Source: Acorus gramineus (lineage: Eukaryota > Streptophyta > Magnoliopsida > Acorales > Acoraceae). Taken from it: DNA of 64,000 nt. How positions within the stretch are numbered: the stretch's first letter is position 1; the number at the start of each line of letters is the position of its first letter. The notes below the pieces were generated by a model that was not told where the DNA came from, did no database searches, and saw only the letters and a program-made list of their open reading frames with translations. The stretch spans positions 186,001 through 250,000 of the forward strand of contig JAUJYN010000034.1 of the NCBI GenBank assembly GCA_030737835.1, given 5' to 3'. The translations under genes and the position numbers were made by a program. Positions 12,944 to 25,904 of the stretch are shown one piece after another.

Positions 12944-15900
12944 ATATTAAACCTGGTATGCTAGGGATATGCATCCATGATACATGTATAGAGGCCCATA
13001 CATGCCTAGACACCATGTCCCTTGATTGGAAAGCCCCGATCTATGCATGTTTCCCATTTAGTTTAATTTAATCAAATCAAAATGAGAGCATATTGTTTAT
13101 AAGCATGCCTTAGAGAATATTATAACCTCGTTGTTATAATATATGTTTCCCCACATCTTAGTTATGTGCCCTGCAGAAATTATTGAGAATTCATGACAGT
13201 AGTGTTAGAAAGCGTTGTCGACAGATCCAAGAGGATGGTATACGCGTGAGTAGGCTGTCTTCTCCTTTTGGTTGGAACCGATGTAGGGACTCCCCAGCGT
13301 TGGAAAGCTGACTTGACAGAGGGCTCCCATCTGTAGGTACCTCCGATGCGTCGGACAGTGCTGATCGTGGTAGTATACCAGGTAGAGGCTACGGAGTGTG
13401 GGAGAGGCTACCAGGTGGACCAGGGGTGGAGAGCGGTCTAGTCTGAAAAGGCCCATGACACCCCCTTAAAGGGTGAGGGTGGGGTGGGTCGGCGATGTTA
13501 CGACCCTCTAACTTGTGTAGTTACTCCCGTTTAGGGACTATGTGTCACGCCCCAGGGCCGGCCGTCCCCGGGACGCGGCAAGTGTATATATGATATCAGT
13601 AAACAGGAGTTCAATAACATACTCACACAACAGCTAAAATGACAACAAAAGCAAGGCTGACATGATATATACACCAATAGCGGAAGCTAAAAGACTGAAT
13701 CTGTAATCCAAAAACATATTACAGACTCGATACATAATCAACTGTCCTGTGAGAGCCAATATATACAAAGACATCCAAATACAATACAAACGCGTGCCCA
13801 AGCACGGAATATAATACATACAAGCAAAAGGGATGCTGATAGCCTCTGATACTCGCGGGACGTGGCGCTACTCCGCTACTGATGAAGTCCCTCAGGGAGC
13901 TCTTCCTCCAGATCCGACTCAGATGACACTGGAGAAAAATATTATGCGAGGGGTGAGCCACACGCTCAGTGAACAGCACAACCCATGCATCACAGTTTAT
14001 ATTAACCACAATTAATAAGCAACCAGCCTCAAAGTGGCATAACAACACAAATCCAGTGGTTCGTTACAATGGCGAACCACCACACCCTCACCCTCACCCC
14101 TCAATAGGTGACATAGGATATTGGGACTCATTAGCCTGATGAACATCCATATACATCCATACACCCTCACCCTCACCCCTCAATAGGTGACATAGGATAT
14201 TGGGACTTATTAGCCTGATAAACATCCATACACATCCATACACCCTCACCCTCACCCCTCAATAGGTGACATAGGATATTGGGACTGACTAGGCTGATGG
14301 TCGCCCTTGGTCCACCGATAGTCTCTCCCCACTCCGTAGGCCGCTTGGCCACTCCCACATTCAGCACAGTCCGTCCCAAATCAGGAGGTGCCTACTGATG
14401 GGAGCCCCTGCACGGGACAACCTTTCTAACGCTGAGGCAGTCTCTACACGGATCCAACGAAGGGAACAGAACAGCCTATCCATCGCATATGATCCACTCG
14501 GATCCGCAGACAACACCTCTCAACAAACTCTAATGTCATGAATTCTTCAGAATTCCTCCAGGGCGCATAACCAAGATGCGGGGAATATATATAATAATAA
14601 TAACAAGGGTATAATATTATTGGGAAAGAAACCTTGGGAGGGCAGCGTGAGGTCCCGATATAGGACATCCCGACAACCAAACAAGGAACACAGAGTACCC
14701 TAACCGGGGTCTCAATGTTGACCTCGCAAGGCCCCTCCCTATAATATTATCTAAGGCATGCAATTAAACATATGCTAACATTTAATTTAACAATTTAAAC
14801 TAGTAGGACACATGCACAGGCCGAGGCTTTCCTAACATGATAGCAAGGTGACAGGATGCACGGCTCTTACACATATCCTAAGGGTGCAAGTCCCTAACAT
14901 ACAAAGACTAGGGTAGAATGCATACTACATTTTATCATGCTTGCATGGATTACACATTACAACAGGTTAATATAAATCCATGGTGCCCCAGGGGAGGGCA
15001 ATACACTCCCAAGTGAGTAGTACGCCTCCCTACTGGGTTGGATTGTCCCACTCACCGATAGTCGGGTCATCGCGCGACCGTCCGTCAAGATCTACAAGAT
15101 AGGGTAATCAAATCGGTGAGTAAAATACACAAATAAACCCAAAAATACATTTAAAATACACAACACTCGGACAAGCGTACATATGGCCTGTACGCACGCG
15201 AGTCCGAGCACCCCAACTCATTCCCGAACCCCCGGGCAGCCGCACGCACGGCCACCCGCCCCGAGCGCATAGCCGAGCCCCGGCCCGCGCCCCAAGGTGC
15301 CCTGCCGAGCCCAGCCCGCACGCCCGGACACCCTGCCGAGACGCCCCCCGGGTGCACCGCGCGCTCACTGCGCAGCAGCGCAGCAACCCGCGCGCACACC
15401 CTCACACCCTCGCGCACCCCGCGCGCACCACCCGCTCGCACCACCCCGGGTGCACCCGCGCGCACCACCCCCGGGTGCACCCGCGCGCACTGCGCCTCAG
15501 CGCAGCGCCCCGCACGTGCACCCACCCGGCGTCCTGCGCGCAGCACCCGCACGCGGCCCCGCGCGCACGGCACGCACTGCGCCTCGCGCAGCGCCCCGCG
15601 CGCACGCCCCCGCACGGCGCCCAGCGCGCAGCACCCCAGCGCCCAGCATCCGCGACCATCGCCCAGCGCCCGCGACCATCGCCCAGCACCCAGCACACCC
15701 ACCTGCTTCACTGGAGCGCACACCCGCGCGCACGCGCGCGTGCACACCCCACAGCGCCCAGCCTGTGCTGCCCTGCCTGTCTGCCAGCCTACCCGGGACA
15801 GCCCGCCTGCCCTGCCTGCCTGCCCGAGCCACTCTACCACTCTGCCCGAGCCACTCCACCACCCCTCACCGGCCACCAATGGCCTCCAACAGCCACCAAC

Positions 15901-18147
15901 AACCACCCACAGCCACCAGCACCCCAAACACCTCCTAAACAAGCATCTAATGCAAGAAAAGGAAGGAAAGAAGGCTTACCCTAGGAAGGAAAGGAAGGAA
16001 GGGAAGACCGGGAGCTCTTCGTGCACCGAAACACCTCCCCAAAGCCCTCCACCACCAAGAACTCTTTCCACCCTCAAAGGGGCTGAAATCAGAGGAGAAA
16101 AGAGGGTGTTAGAGGGGGTCAAACTCGCCGGAACTCGAATCCGAGACCACCGGTGGATAGATCGGGATGAGATCTAACCTTTCTCTTCTTTGAGTTTTGA
16201 GTTTCAAGCACTCTAGGTAGCTTAAAATCAAGAAAAAGAGAGAGGGGGAGAGAGAAAATCCAATGGAGAAGATGATGAATAGTGGAGGGCAAATTTTTGC
16301 TCACTTATATATATAATCCTCTCACTTAGATTAGCCTAACTAGGTTTAATTAGGGCTAAGAAAGGATTAGTGAGGGTTTAAGTGAGTTTTAACTTGGGTC
16401 AACTCAACCACAAATAAAAACAAAAGGGGTTGACCAAGTCTATGGGCCCACTTTGACCAAGTCAACTCTCCCAATGACTTCTCGCTCGGTCAAAACCCGG
16501 ATACGCCACGGAACTGTGAAATTCTGAAACGTTACTGGAATTCGACGAAATTTTCGTGAGCGGCTTGGAATGGCACCAGGACACATAATATGCAGTTAGA
16601 TTTTCAATCGGAACCGTCAATCTCAGGGTGATAGCTAGAAGCCCAAATTTTAGCGGTTCCGATCGAAAAACGAAAAAAACTGAAAAACTGCCAGAATGGT
16701 CCAATGGTTACCAGAAGGTTAAAAGTGACACATATATAACACTATGACTACTTTAAGGTTAATATGAGTGTGTTGATTGTTGTTATGCCTGTGTTTTGAT
16801 ATCTCGATAAGTGAGTATCAAGAGTAGTTGTTTTCCATTGGGTTCGCTTTGCGAACATGGGATCGTTCTCCCCTTCGTTGGATCCGATGTAGGAACTTCT
16901 CGGGTTTAGCTGCTCTGACAGAGGGCTCCCATCCGTAGGTACCACCGATGCATTCGGAAGAGTACTGATCGTGGGAGTATACCAGGTAGAGGCTACCCGA
17001 GGAAAGGACTACTGGCGGACCAAGGGTGTAGAGCAGTGAGTTGAGGAGATCGGGTTGTAGATACTACCCGGGAGAAGGTTAATGAATGATGTTGCGGGCG
17101 TGGGAATCGTTCTCCCCTTCGTTGGATCCGAGTAGGGACTTCCCGGCGTTTACAGCTGCCCTGACAAAGGGCTCCTGTCCGTAGGTACCACCTACGCGTT
17201 CCGAAGGGTACTGATAGTGGGAGTATACCAGGTAGAGGCTACGCAGGAGAGGCTACCGGTGGACCAAGGGTGTAGAGCAGTCTAAGCCTCTTCCAAAAGT
17301 CCCAATAGTCTCCCTCCTGGAGTGAGGGTAAGGATGAGGTGAAGACACATCGCCGCGTGACCCATTCGTTGTTCGACCGTTCCCATAGTTGTTGGGTCCG
17401 GTCTTGAATCGATGTTAAAGGCATCGTTTGAGCAATTATCTAGATGTAGATGATCCAGTAGTGTTGAGTAGACCAGTAAATCCGGGTCTCTTCGACCGAC
17501 GGTATGGTCTCTCCCCAGACCAGTAAATCCGGGTCTCTTCGACCGACGGTATGGTCTCTCCCCTAAAGTCCGAAGAGACTCCCTCCGGGAGTGAGGGTGG
17601 GGGTGAGGTTGGTCACGCCGCCGCGTGACCCAGTTATCCATTGGGTTTCTACCCATGTTCTCCTTGAAAAAGGAAATTGATTATGTATTGAACTGTAGTA
17701 TGGTGATTGGTTTCCAACCACTCACTGAGCTTGTAGCTCACCCCTCGTATACTGTTTCTTTTTAGGGGCAGTGTTGGGCGTGGAGTTGGAGCTTTCCTGT
17801 GGCGTGGTCTTATGGGCGTGGAACGTTCTTCCGGCGGGTGGCGAGTGCGAGGCTGTCAGCATTCCTAGAGTCATTTTATGCTTTGTAAATTGTGCATGTA
17901 GCACAGGTTGTATTTTCTTTGGTCTAGACTTGGCTTCCACAGGACAGTGATTGTGTATTCGGGTCAGTAATAATGTTCTTGATTTACAGACATTGTTTAT
18001 ATATTATGCTTCCGCTTTTTCAGTCAGTTATGATTATCTTGCTTTGCCGCCTTGAGTATTATTGTTGGAGTCTTTATTGACCTCAGGTATTGATAGCTGA
18101 TATTACTATTAATTTTGCCACGTCTCGGGGACGCCTGGGGCGTGACA
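12944..18147 (+). repeat. Type B LTR, sense on plus, right part only
   Basis: This matches the right part of the complete plus-oriented type B LTR (about 42345-44232) and ends at CTGGGGCGTGACA (18147), where element H resumes. The first 1.7 kb are missing, so it begins back to back with the minus-oriented type B LTR at 12943. It is interrupted by the type A solo LTR 13543-16741. Hairpin units (for example around 17330-17345 and 17580-17590) and the conserved final acceptor (TTTTTAG at about 17765) are present. Bases 18148-18152 (TGGGG) have no matching copy at the left. Confidence 0.78.
13543..16741 (-). mobile_element. Type A solo LTR, TSD CTATG
   Basis: It reads TGTCACGCCCCAGG at 13543 to CATATATAACA at 16741 (3199 bp). 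CTATG flanks both ends (13538-13542 and 16742-16746), and the interrupted type B sequence joins cleanly when it is removed (compare 42930-42960). It contains three hairpin units (14056-14290), the 110-bp module (14620-14750), the micro-exon (15056-15091, acceptor changed to TTGTAG), a GC-rich block (15180-15840) and a W-box cluster (16385-16500). Confidence 0.94.
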
Positions 18148-18262
18148 TGGGGCTTGGCACACCTGTTTTGGGGGAACGGTTCTTCCGATTGAGAATCCTA
18201 CCCGATCATATCATTTAAACTGCATAATTTCTATGACTTGGGCCAAGGATTGGGCCACGTGA
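18148..18262 (+). repeat. Element H 5' LTR, second piece
   Basis: It matches 39897-40010 of the H 3' LTR (GGGGCTTGGCACACC and GGGCCAAGGATTGGGCCAC are shared). It is bounded by the type B LTR end on the left and a type A solo LTR on the right. No coding content. Confidence 0.8.
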
Positions 18263-18263
18263 T

Positions 18264-21200
18264 TGTCACGCTCCGGGCGTCCCCGTGACGCGGCAAGTGT
18301 ATATATAATATCAGAATCTTCACAGGAGGTCAATAATATACCATAAACAAGCAACTAGAATGACACACAGACAACAAAAAGGCTGACATGATATATACAC
18401 CAAAATGCGGAAGCGAAAGACTGAATCTGTAAATAAAACATACTACAGACTCGATACACAATCATCTGTCCTGTGAGAGCCAATATACACAATATACAAC
18501 TGAATAATATACAAACGCGTGCTCAAGCACGGAAATAAAATACATACAGCCAAAAAGGGATGCTGATAGCCTCTAACACTCGCGGGACGTAGCGCTGCTC
18601 CGCTACTGAAGGAATCCCTCGGAAGGCTCCTCCTGCTGATCCGGCTCAGTGGCAACTGGAGAAAACATATGCGAGGGGTGAGCCACACGCTCAGTGAACA
18701 GCACAACCCATGCATCACAGCTATATAACCACAATTAAACAACAACCAGCCTCAAAGTGGCATAACATCATAAATCCAGTGGTTCGTACATCGCCGAACC
18801 ACCACACCCTCACCCTCACCCTCAATGGGTGACATAGGATATTGGGACTGACTAGGCTGTTGGTCACCCTTGGTCCACCGATAGTCTCTCCTCCACTCCG
18901 TAGGCCGCTTGGCCTTCACCCACAACTTCAGCACAATCCGTCACAAATATCGGGAGGCGCCTACTGATGGGAGCCCTCGGAAGGGACGGCCTTTCCAACG
19001 CTGGGGCAGTCTCTACACGGATCCAACGAAGGGAAACAGAACAGCCTATCCATACGCATATGATCCACTCGGATCCGCCGACCACACATCTCTACAACTC
19101 TAATGCCTTGAATTCTTCAGAATTCCAACAGGGCGCATAACCAGGATGCGGGGAAACATGCATTATAATAATAAAGAGGTTGGAATATTAACGGGGAAAG
19201 AATCCTTGGGAGGGCAGCGTGAGGTCCCGATATAGGACATCCCGACAACCAAACAAGGAACACGGAGTACCCTAGCCCGGGTCTCACCGCTGTCCTCGCG
19301 AGGCCCCTCCCCTATAATATTCACTAAGACAGGCTAATAATCACATGCTCGCATTTTATTTAAACAAATTAAACTAAATGGGAACATGCATCGGTCGGGG
19401 CTTTCCTAGCATGGAAACATGATAACAGGGTGCATGGTTCTTATACGGGTCCTAAGGGTATAAGTCCCTAGCATACAATCTAAGGTGGCATGCATACTAC
19501 AGATTATCATGCTTACATAGTTTTCACATTAAACAGGTTAATATTCACTACGATGCCCCAGGGGAGGACGGTACACGCCCAAGTGCATGTAACGCCTCCC
19601 TACTGGGTTGGATCGTCCCACTCACCAATATCCGGGTCGTCGCGCGACCGTCCGTCCAGATCTGCAAGACAGGCAATAAATTGGTGAGCAAAATACATAA
19701 ATACACCAAATACACCTAAAATACCTAACACTCGGACAAACGTACATACGGCCCGTACGCACGCGTATCCGAGCATCCCGACTCACTCCCGAGCCCCCTC
19801 CCGGGCAGCCGCACGCACGGCCACCCGCCTCGGGCGCACAGTCGACCCCCGGCCCGCGCGCCCGGACAGCCTGTCGAGCCTCTGCCCGCAAGACCGGACA
19901 CGCCGCACGCCCGGACGTACGCACGCGCACGCTTGCGCGCACCGCGCGTCCAGCCCCGGGTGCATCCGCGCGCACTGCGCCCTAGCGCAGCACCTGCGCG
20001 CGCACCCGCCCTCGCTGCGCCCCAGTGCAGCGCCCGCACACCCTGCCGCTCGCCTGCGCGCACTGCGCCCCACGCGCAGCACCCGCGCACTCCCTACTCG
20101 CATGGCGCCCCAGCGCCCAGCGCCCGATATCCGTGACCCAGCTCCCGGCGCTCAGCGCCCAGCACCTGGGACCCTCACCCAGCGCCCACGCGCACGCCCG
20201 TCAACACGCTCCCAGCGCGCCTGCCAGCCTGCCCGTGCTGCATGCCCGCGCTGCTTGCCTGCGCGCATCGCCGAGTGGCCCGAGCACCGCTCGCCTGCAC
20301 GCCCAGGCACTGCTCGCCTGATGCCCGAGCACCTCCTGCCCAGCACGCCTGCACGCCCAGCCTGCCTGCCCGGCCTGCCAGAGCGCACAGCCCAGCCAGC
20401 CTACCCCGCACGCCTCCCCTTGCACCACCCGAGCGCACGCCCGCGCGCACGCCCTCGCGCGCCCGGCCACCTGGTGCGCCTGCCTGCTGCGCCCGCTGCC
20501 AGCCCACCCGAGACAGCCAACCTCCCTGCCCGGGACTGCCTAACACCCTACCCGACCACCCAAACTCCTCTCACCGGCCACCAACGGCCACCCACAGCCC
20601 TCCGACGGCCACCCACAGCCACCGACCGCCTCCCAACCCCAAAACCATCATCCTAACAAGCATCTATGCAAGGAAAGAGAGGAAGAAGGGCTTACCAAGG
20701 GAAAAGAAGGATGCTCTGTTGCTCTCCGCGCACCGAAACCTCTCCCAAAAGGCCTCCAACGCCGGGATCTCCCTTGGCCCTCGAAATGGTCCAAATCAGG
20801 GGAGAAAAGAGGGGGGATGAAGGGGACAAACTTCTCGGAATTCGATTCCGAGAACACCGGGGCGTAGATCGGGACCCGATCTAGCCTTTCTATGCTTTGG
20901 GTTTTAAGTTCCAAGCACCCTAGGTGGCTCAAAACTAAGAAAAGGAGAGAGGGGGAGAGAGAAATCAAAAGGAAGAAGATGATGAATAGTACTGGGCAAC
21001 TTTTTAGATTCACTTAAATAAGTCAAACCACCCTTGGATTAGGGTAATCAAGGTTAATTAGGGATTTAAGCTTGATTAAAGAGTTTAAGTGGCTTTGACT
21101 TGGGTCAACCAAACCACACAAAAAAACAAAATGGGTTGCCCAAGTCATGGGCCCACTTTGACCGAGTCAACTCTCCCAATGACTTCTCGCTTGGTCAAAA

Positions 21201-21446
21201 CCCGGATACGCCCCGGAACTGCGATATTCTGAGACGTTACCGGAATTCGATGAAATTTTCGTGAGAGGCCTTAAATGGCACCAGGACACATAATATGCAG
21301 TTATATTTTCAATCGGAGTCCTCTAGCTCAGGACGATAGCTAACAGTCCAAAATTTTAGCGGTTCCGATCGAAAAACGAAAAAACCGAAAAACTGCCAGA
21401 ATGCTCCAATGGTTACTAGAAGGTTAAAAGTGACACATATATAACA
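18264..21446 (-). mobile_element. Type A solo LTR, TSD CGTGA
   Basis: It reads TGTCACGCTCC at 18264 to CACATATATAACA at 21446 (3183 bp). CGTGA occurs at 18258-18262 and 21447-21451; one extra T (18263) lies between the left duplication and the LTR start. The host reads continuously across the site in the other H LTR (compare 40000-40015). It carries one hairpin unit (18776-18840), the 110-bp module (19190-19320), the micro-exon 19626-19661, a GC-rich block (19740-20540) and a W-box cluster (21095-21200). Confidence 0.9.
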
Positions 21447-21532
21447 CGTGATTGCATTAAAATATATATATTTTTTAAGCTCATGAATTTATATTGATTT
21501 ATTAAAGAGAATTCTTGTTTTTAATATAACTT

Positions 21533-21622
<90 letters not shown>

Positions 21623-21986
21623 GTATCATTTAACTCATGATTTCTCTTGTGTGGGCCAAGGATTGGGCCATGTGCTTGCAATAAAATGTTTTTTCAAGTT
21701 CATGATTTTAAATCAATTTAATAAAATAAAAAATTTATTAAAAGAAATTCTTATTTTTATATAAATTATTTTTATATATAACTATCACGTGAAGTAATTT
21801 GTCAATGGGCTTATTCACTGAGTTAATCACTCACCCTATTCGATATGGGCTGGTTGTTTCATAACCAGGTATCGCATATTTCAAGGATCAAATTGAAGTT
21901 TGGGCTTTTCGCATCTTTCATGAATATCTTCGAAGTAGTGGTTCAAATGTGAATTATAGTCACGATCGACTATTTGGGTTTGTTCA
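21447..21986 (+). repeat. Element H 5' LTR, third piece
   Basis: AT-rich H LTR sequence containing a long (TA)n run, matching 40010-40140 plus 46670-47045 of the 3' LTR. It is cut at 21986 by the full-length type A element, and H resumes at 31369 after the GTTCA duplication. No coding content. Confidence 0.82.
21539..21619. repeat. (TA)n microsatellite
   Basis: About 40 uninterrupted AT dinucleotides inside the H 5' LTR. The same run in the 3' LTR (about 40097-40143) is where the long-TIR DNA transposon inserted. Length here may be affected by assembly. Confidence 0.9.
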
Positions 21987-24900
21987 TGTCACGCACGCCC
22001 CAGGGCGGCCGCCCCCGGGACGCGGCAAGTGTATATGTAATATCAGAATCTACACAGGAGGTCAATAATATATCATACGCAAACAACTAGAATGACACAC
22101 ATGCAACAAAAGGGCTGACATGATATATACACCAAATGCGGAAGCAAAAGACTGAATCTGTGAATAAACATTCTACAGACTCGATACTCAATCATCTGTC
22201 CTGTGAGAGCTAATATACACAAATACAACTGAACATATACAAACACGTGCCAAGCACGGAAATCAAATACATACAGTCAAGAAGGGATGCTGATAACCTT
22301 GGCACTCGCGGAACGTGGCGCTGCTCCGCTACTGAAGGAATCCCTCGGAAAGCTCCAACTGCTGCTCCGGCTCTAGCTCAGGCTCAGTGACCACTGGGGA
22401 AAAACATATGCGAGGGGTGAGCCACACGCTCAGTGAACAGCACAACCCATGCATCACAGACAATATTTACCACAATTCCATTATTTATCCAGTCTCTACG
22501 ACATAACAACATAAATCAGTGGTTCGTACCTCGCCGAATCACCACACCCTCACCCTCACCCATCAATGGGTGACATAGGCTATTGGGACTGATAATCATC
22601 CATTCACAAATCCAGTAGGTCGCTCATCGCCAACCCACTACACCCTCACCCTCACCCTACCACGGGTGACATAGGATATTGGGACTGACTAGGCTGTCGG
22701 TCACCCTTGGTCCACCGATAGTCTCTCCTCCACTCCGTAGGCCGCTTGGTTTTCACCCACAACTTCGGCCCAGTCCGAAACCAAATCAGGAGGCGCCTAC
22801 TGATGGGAACCCTTGGAAGGGACGACCTTTCTAACGCTGGGGAAGTCTCTACCGGATCCAACGAGGGGGACAGAACAGCCTATCCATACGCATATGATCC
22901 ACTCGGATCCGCCGACAACACATCTCTACAACTCAAATGTCATGAACTCTTCAGAGTTCCTCCAGGGCGCATAACCACGATGCGGGGAAATAAGTACAAT
23001 AAAAGCAAGGTTGTAATATCATTGGGGGAAAGAACTCGGGAGGGCGGCGTGAGTTCCCGTTATAGGATACCCCGACAACCAAACAAGGAACACGGAGTAC
23101 CCTAACCCGAGTCTCACCGCTGTCCTCGCAAGGCCCCTCCCCTATAATATTCACTAATATGCTAATAATCATACCAATCATGCAACATTACTTATAATAT
23201 TATTGGGACTAGAAACCTTGGGAGGGCAGCATGAGGTCCCGATACAGGACATCTCGACAACCAAACAAGGAACACGGAGTACCCTAACACGGGTCTCAAT
23301 GTTGACCTCGCAAGGCTCCTCCCTATAATATTATCTAAGGCATGCGATTTAACATACACTAGCATTTAATTTAATAAATAAACTAGTAGGACGCATGCAT
23401 AGGCCGAGGTTTCCTATCATGAAAACAGGGGGCATGGTGCATGGCTCTTACACCTATCCTAAGGGTGCAAGTCCCTAACATAAAAGCCTAGGGTTGCATG
23501 CATTCTGTATTTAAAATCATGCTCACATGCAATACATATTACTACAGGTTAATATAATCCACGGTGCCCCAGGAGAGGTCGGTACACGCCCAAATGCGTA
23601 TGACCCCTCTCTACTGGGTTGGATTGTCCCACTCACCAGAACTCGGGTCGACGCGCGACCGTCCGTCGAGATCTGCAAGACAGGATATTAATTGGTAAGT
23701 ATGAATCCACAAATACCATTAAATACACAAATAAATACCCCAAAACCCCAAATCAAACACCCAACACCCCCGGCAACCACCCGCACGGCCACCCGACCGC
23801 CCGGGTGCACCGCCGCGCTTCAGCCCGCGCACCCCGCACGCCTTGCGCCGGCTCGCGAGCACCCCGCACGCCCCCGCGCGCAGCGCCTCGCCCCGCACGC
23901 ACCCCGCGCGTACCTCCGCCACCTCGCCGCGCCTCGCGCGCACCTCTGCCGCCTCGCCGCGCCTCGCGCGCACCACCGCCGCCTCGCCGCGCCTCGCGCG
24001 CACCATGGCCGCCTCACCGCGCCCCGCGCGCACCACACTGCCTCACCGCGCCCTCCCATGCACCCTGCACGCCCTCCCGCGCGCACTGCCCTCGGCCACC
24101 ACCTCGCGCACGCACCACCCCTGCCCGCACGCCTAGCACCCGCGCGACCAGATCCTCGCGCCCAGACCAGCGCAACCAGCACCTCGCGCGCAGCTCGCCA
24201 TCAGCTCCTCGCGCACAGCTCCCCGCACTTGCACGCCTAGCTGGCCTCCAGCTCTCCCCGAGCGCACGCCCGCGCGCACGCTCGCGCGCACGCACGCGCG
24301 CGCCCCCAGCACGCACTCCGCGCGCATCGACCACTCACCCATCTCCCCGCACCAGCCGCTCGACCAGACCCGCGCACAGCTGCCCGACCAGCTCCTCGCA
24401 CCAGACCCGTGCGCACGCCGCGCGTACGCACGCTCGCGCACGCACGAGCGCATGCCCGCGCGCGCCCAGCCTGCGCGCTGCCTGGGCCGCTGCCGCTGCT
24501 GCCTGCTGCCCGGAACAGAGCCTGCCACTGCCCGAGCTCCTCCACCACCCCCCAAAGGCCTCCGACGGCCTCCGACCGCCTCCCACAGCCCCCCGACGGC
24601 CACCCACCGCCGCCGACCACCACCCAACCCTAGATCCATCCCCCTAGCATACATCTGTGCAAGAAAAGAGAAGAAAAAGACCTTACCAAGGGGAGGAAGC
24701 GAAGTCCAGTTGCTCTCCGCGCGCCGAAACCTTTCTCAAAGGCTCTCCTACGCCCCAATCTATCACGGCCCTCGAAACGGCCCGAAACAGAGGAGAAGGA
24801 GGGGTGGTCGGGGAGGCTAGGATCGCCGGAATCGGGATTTGAAACCACCGGGGTGTAGATCGGGACCCGATCTACACTTCCTAGGTTTTGGGTTTTAAGG

Positions 24901-25273
24901 TTTGAGGGCTCTAGGGGGCTCAAAAGTGAGAAAAATAGAGAAGAGGAGAGAGGGGAAGGGTTGGTAGGGATGATGAATAGTAACTCGAAAATTAGATCCC
25001 ATCCTTATATAGTGTGCGACTTAAAAACCCAGATACGCCCCGGAACTGCGAAATTTTGGAAACGTTGCCGGAATTCGATGAAATTTTTGTGAGAGGCCTA
25101 AAATGGCACCAGGACACCAAATATGCAGTTAGATTTCCAATCGGAGTCCTCTAACTCAGGACGATAGCTAACAGTCCAAAAATTAGCGGTTCCGATCGAA
25201 AATCGAAAAAATTGAAAAACTGCCAGAACGCTCCAACGGTTACCAGCAGGTTAAAAGTGACACATATATAACA
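21987..25273 (-). repeat. 3' LTR of the full-length type A element
   Basis: 3287 bp. On the sense strand it has a short U3 without the W-box cluster, a TATA box (TATATAA, 25005-25011), a conserved ATTCATCATC motif about 30 bp downstream, the predicted donor GTAAG (near 24683), a GC-rich block (23760-24500), the micro-exon (23637-23672), two hairpin units (22515-22690) and two copies of the 110-bp module (23025-23150 and 23200-23335). Differences from the other LTR are few substitutions and small indels, for example near 23815. Confidence 0.93.
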
Positions 25274-25310
25274 TTCTTCCCCCCTTAGGAAATTTTGTCC
25301 TCAAAATATG
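25274..25310 (-). other. Polypurine tract of the full-length element
   Basis: Read on the minus strand, GAGGACAAAATTTCCTAAGG is followed by a run of G and then AAGAA just before the LTR start. This is the standard plus-strand priming tract next to the 3' LTR and resembles the one at 34315-34342 in element H. Confidence 0.88.
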
Positions 25311-25319
25311 CAAAAACAT

Positions 25320-25545
25320 CTAGGAGGGGAAAAGATGCGGATACGCGTCACACCTGGCATCCTTGAGCTCCCAAGTGTCCTCGACACCGGAACGGTGCTG
25401 CCATCGCACCTCGACCAACTGGACGGTCTTGGTGCAGAGCCTCCTCACGCGGCGGTCCATGATCTCAATCGACTGCTCCACGAATGACTGTCCGGCTCAG
25501 AGACGAGCGGCTCGAACGGGATGACGTGAGCAGGATCGCGGACAC
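25320..25545 (-). pseudogene. Pol C-terminal remnant with chromodomain-like tail
   Basis: The minus strand encodes EIMDRRVRRL, KTVQLVEVRWQHRSGVEDTW and then YPHLF before a stop codon at 25320-25322. This is the usual chromovirus Pol ending, in which a chromodomain-like segment (VRWQHR..EDTWE) guides integration to chromatin. Upstream, PAHVIPFEPL is recognisable in another frame, so a small frameshift lies near 25485. It joins abruptly to the RNase H remnant at about 25545; the intervening integrase is deleted. Confidence 0.8.
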
Positions 25546-25870
25546 ACCTTTACCCAACTGCGAACCCACCACTCCAAGACGGAGAGGTAAGAATTGGCGC
25601 TGAGGTGAGCCTCCGATAAAACTCCAGGAAGCTCTCCTCGCAAGAAGGGGACCACTCGAACCGGACATCCTTCCGAGTAAGGCGGTTAAGAGGAACAGCT
25701 ATCTTCGAGAGTCCCTCGTCAAGCTTCCTACAATAACCCTCCAACTCGGGAAGCTCCGAATCCTTGCGGGGTTCGACGGCCTACGCCAATTCGACATAGC
25801 AAGCGTCTTACCCGGGTCCACAGATATGCCTTCACCAGAAACCACTCAGCCCAAAAGGCCTTAACCTCTA
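25546..25870 (-). pseudogene. pol: Reverse transcriptase end / RNase H start remnant
   Basis: In shifting minus-strand frames the sequence reads VSGEGISVDPGK, NWRRPSNPARIRSF, then LSKIAVPLNRLTRKDVRFEW and APILTSP. These are the conserved thumb/connection and the start of RNase H of a Ty3/gypsy Pol. Catalytic motifs (YVDD, RNase H acidic residues) are not present. Frameshifts and the abrupt right junction to LTR-like DNA at about 25905 show it is a remnant. Confidence 0.82.
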
Positions 25871-25904
25871 ACCAAACTCGCACTTGATCTCTCATCTATC
25901 TGAT

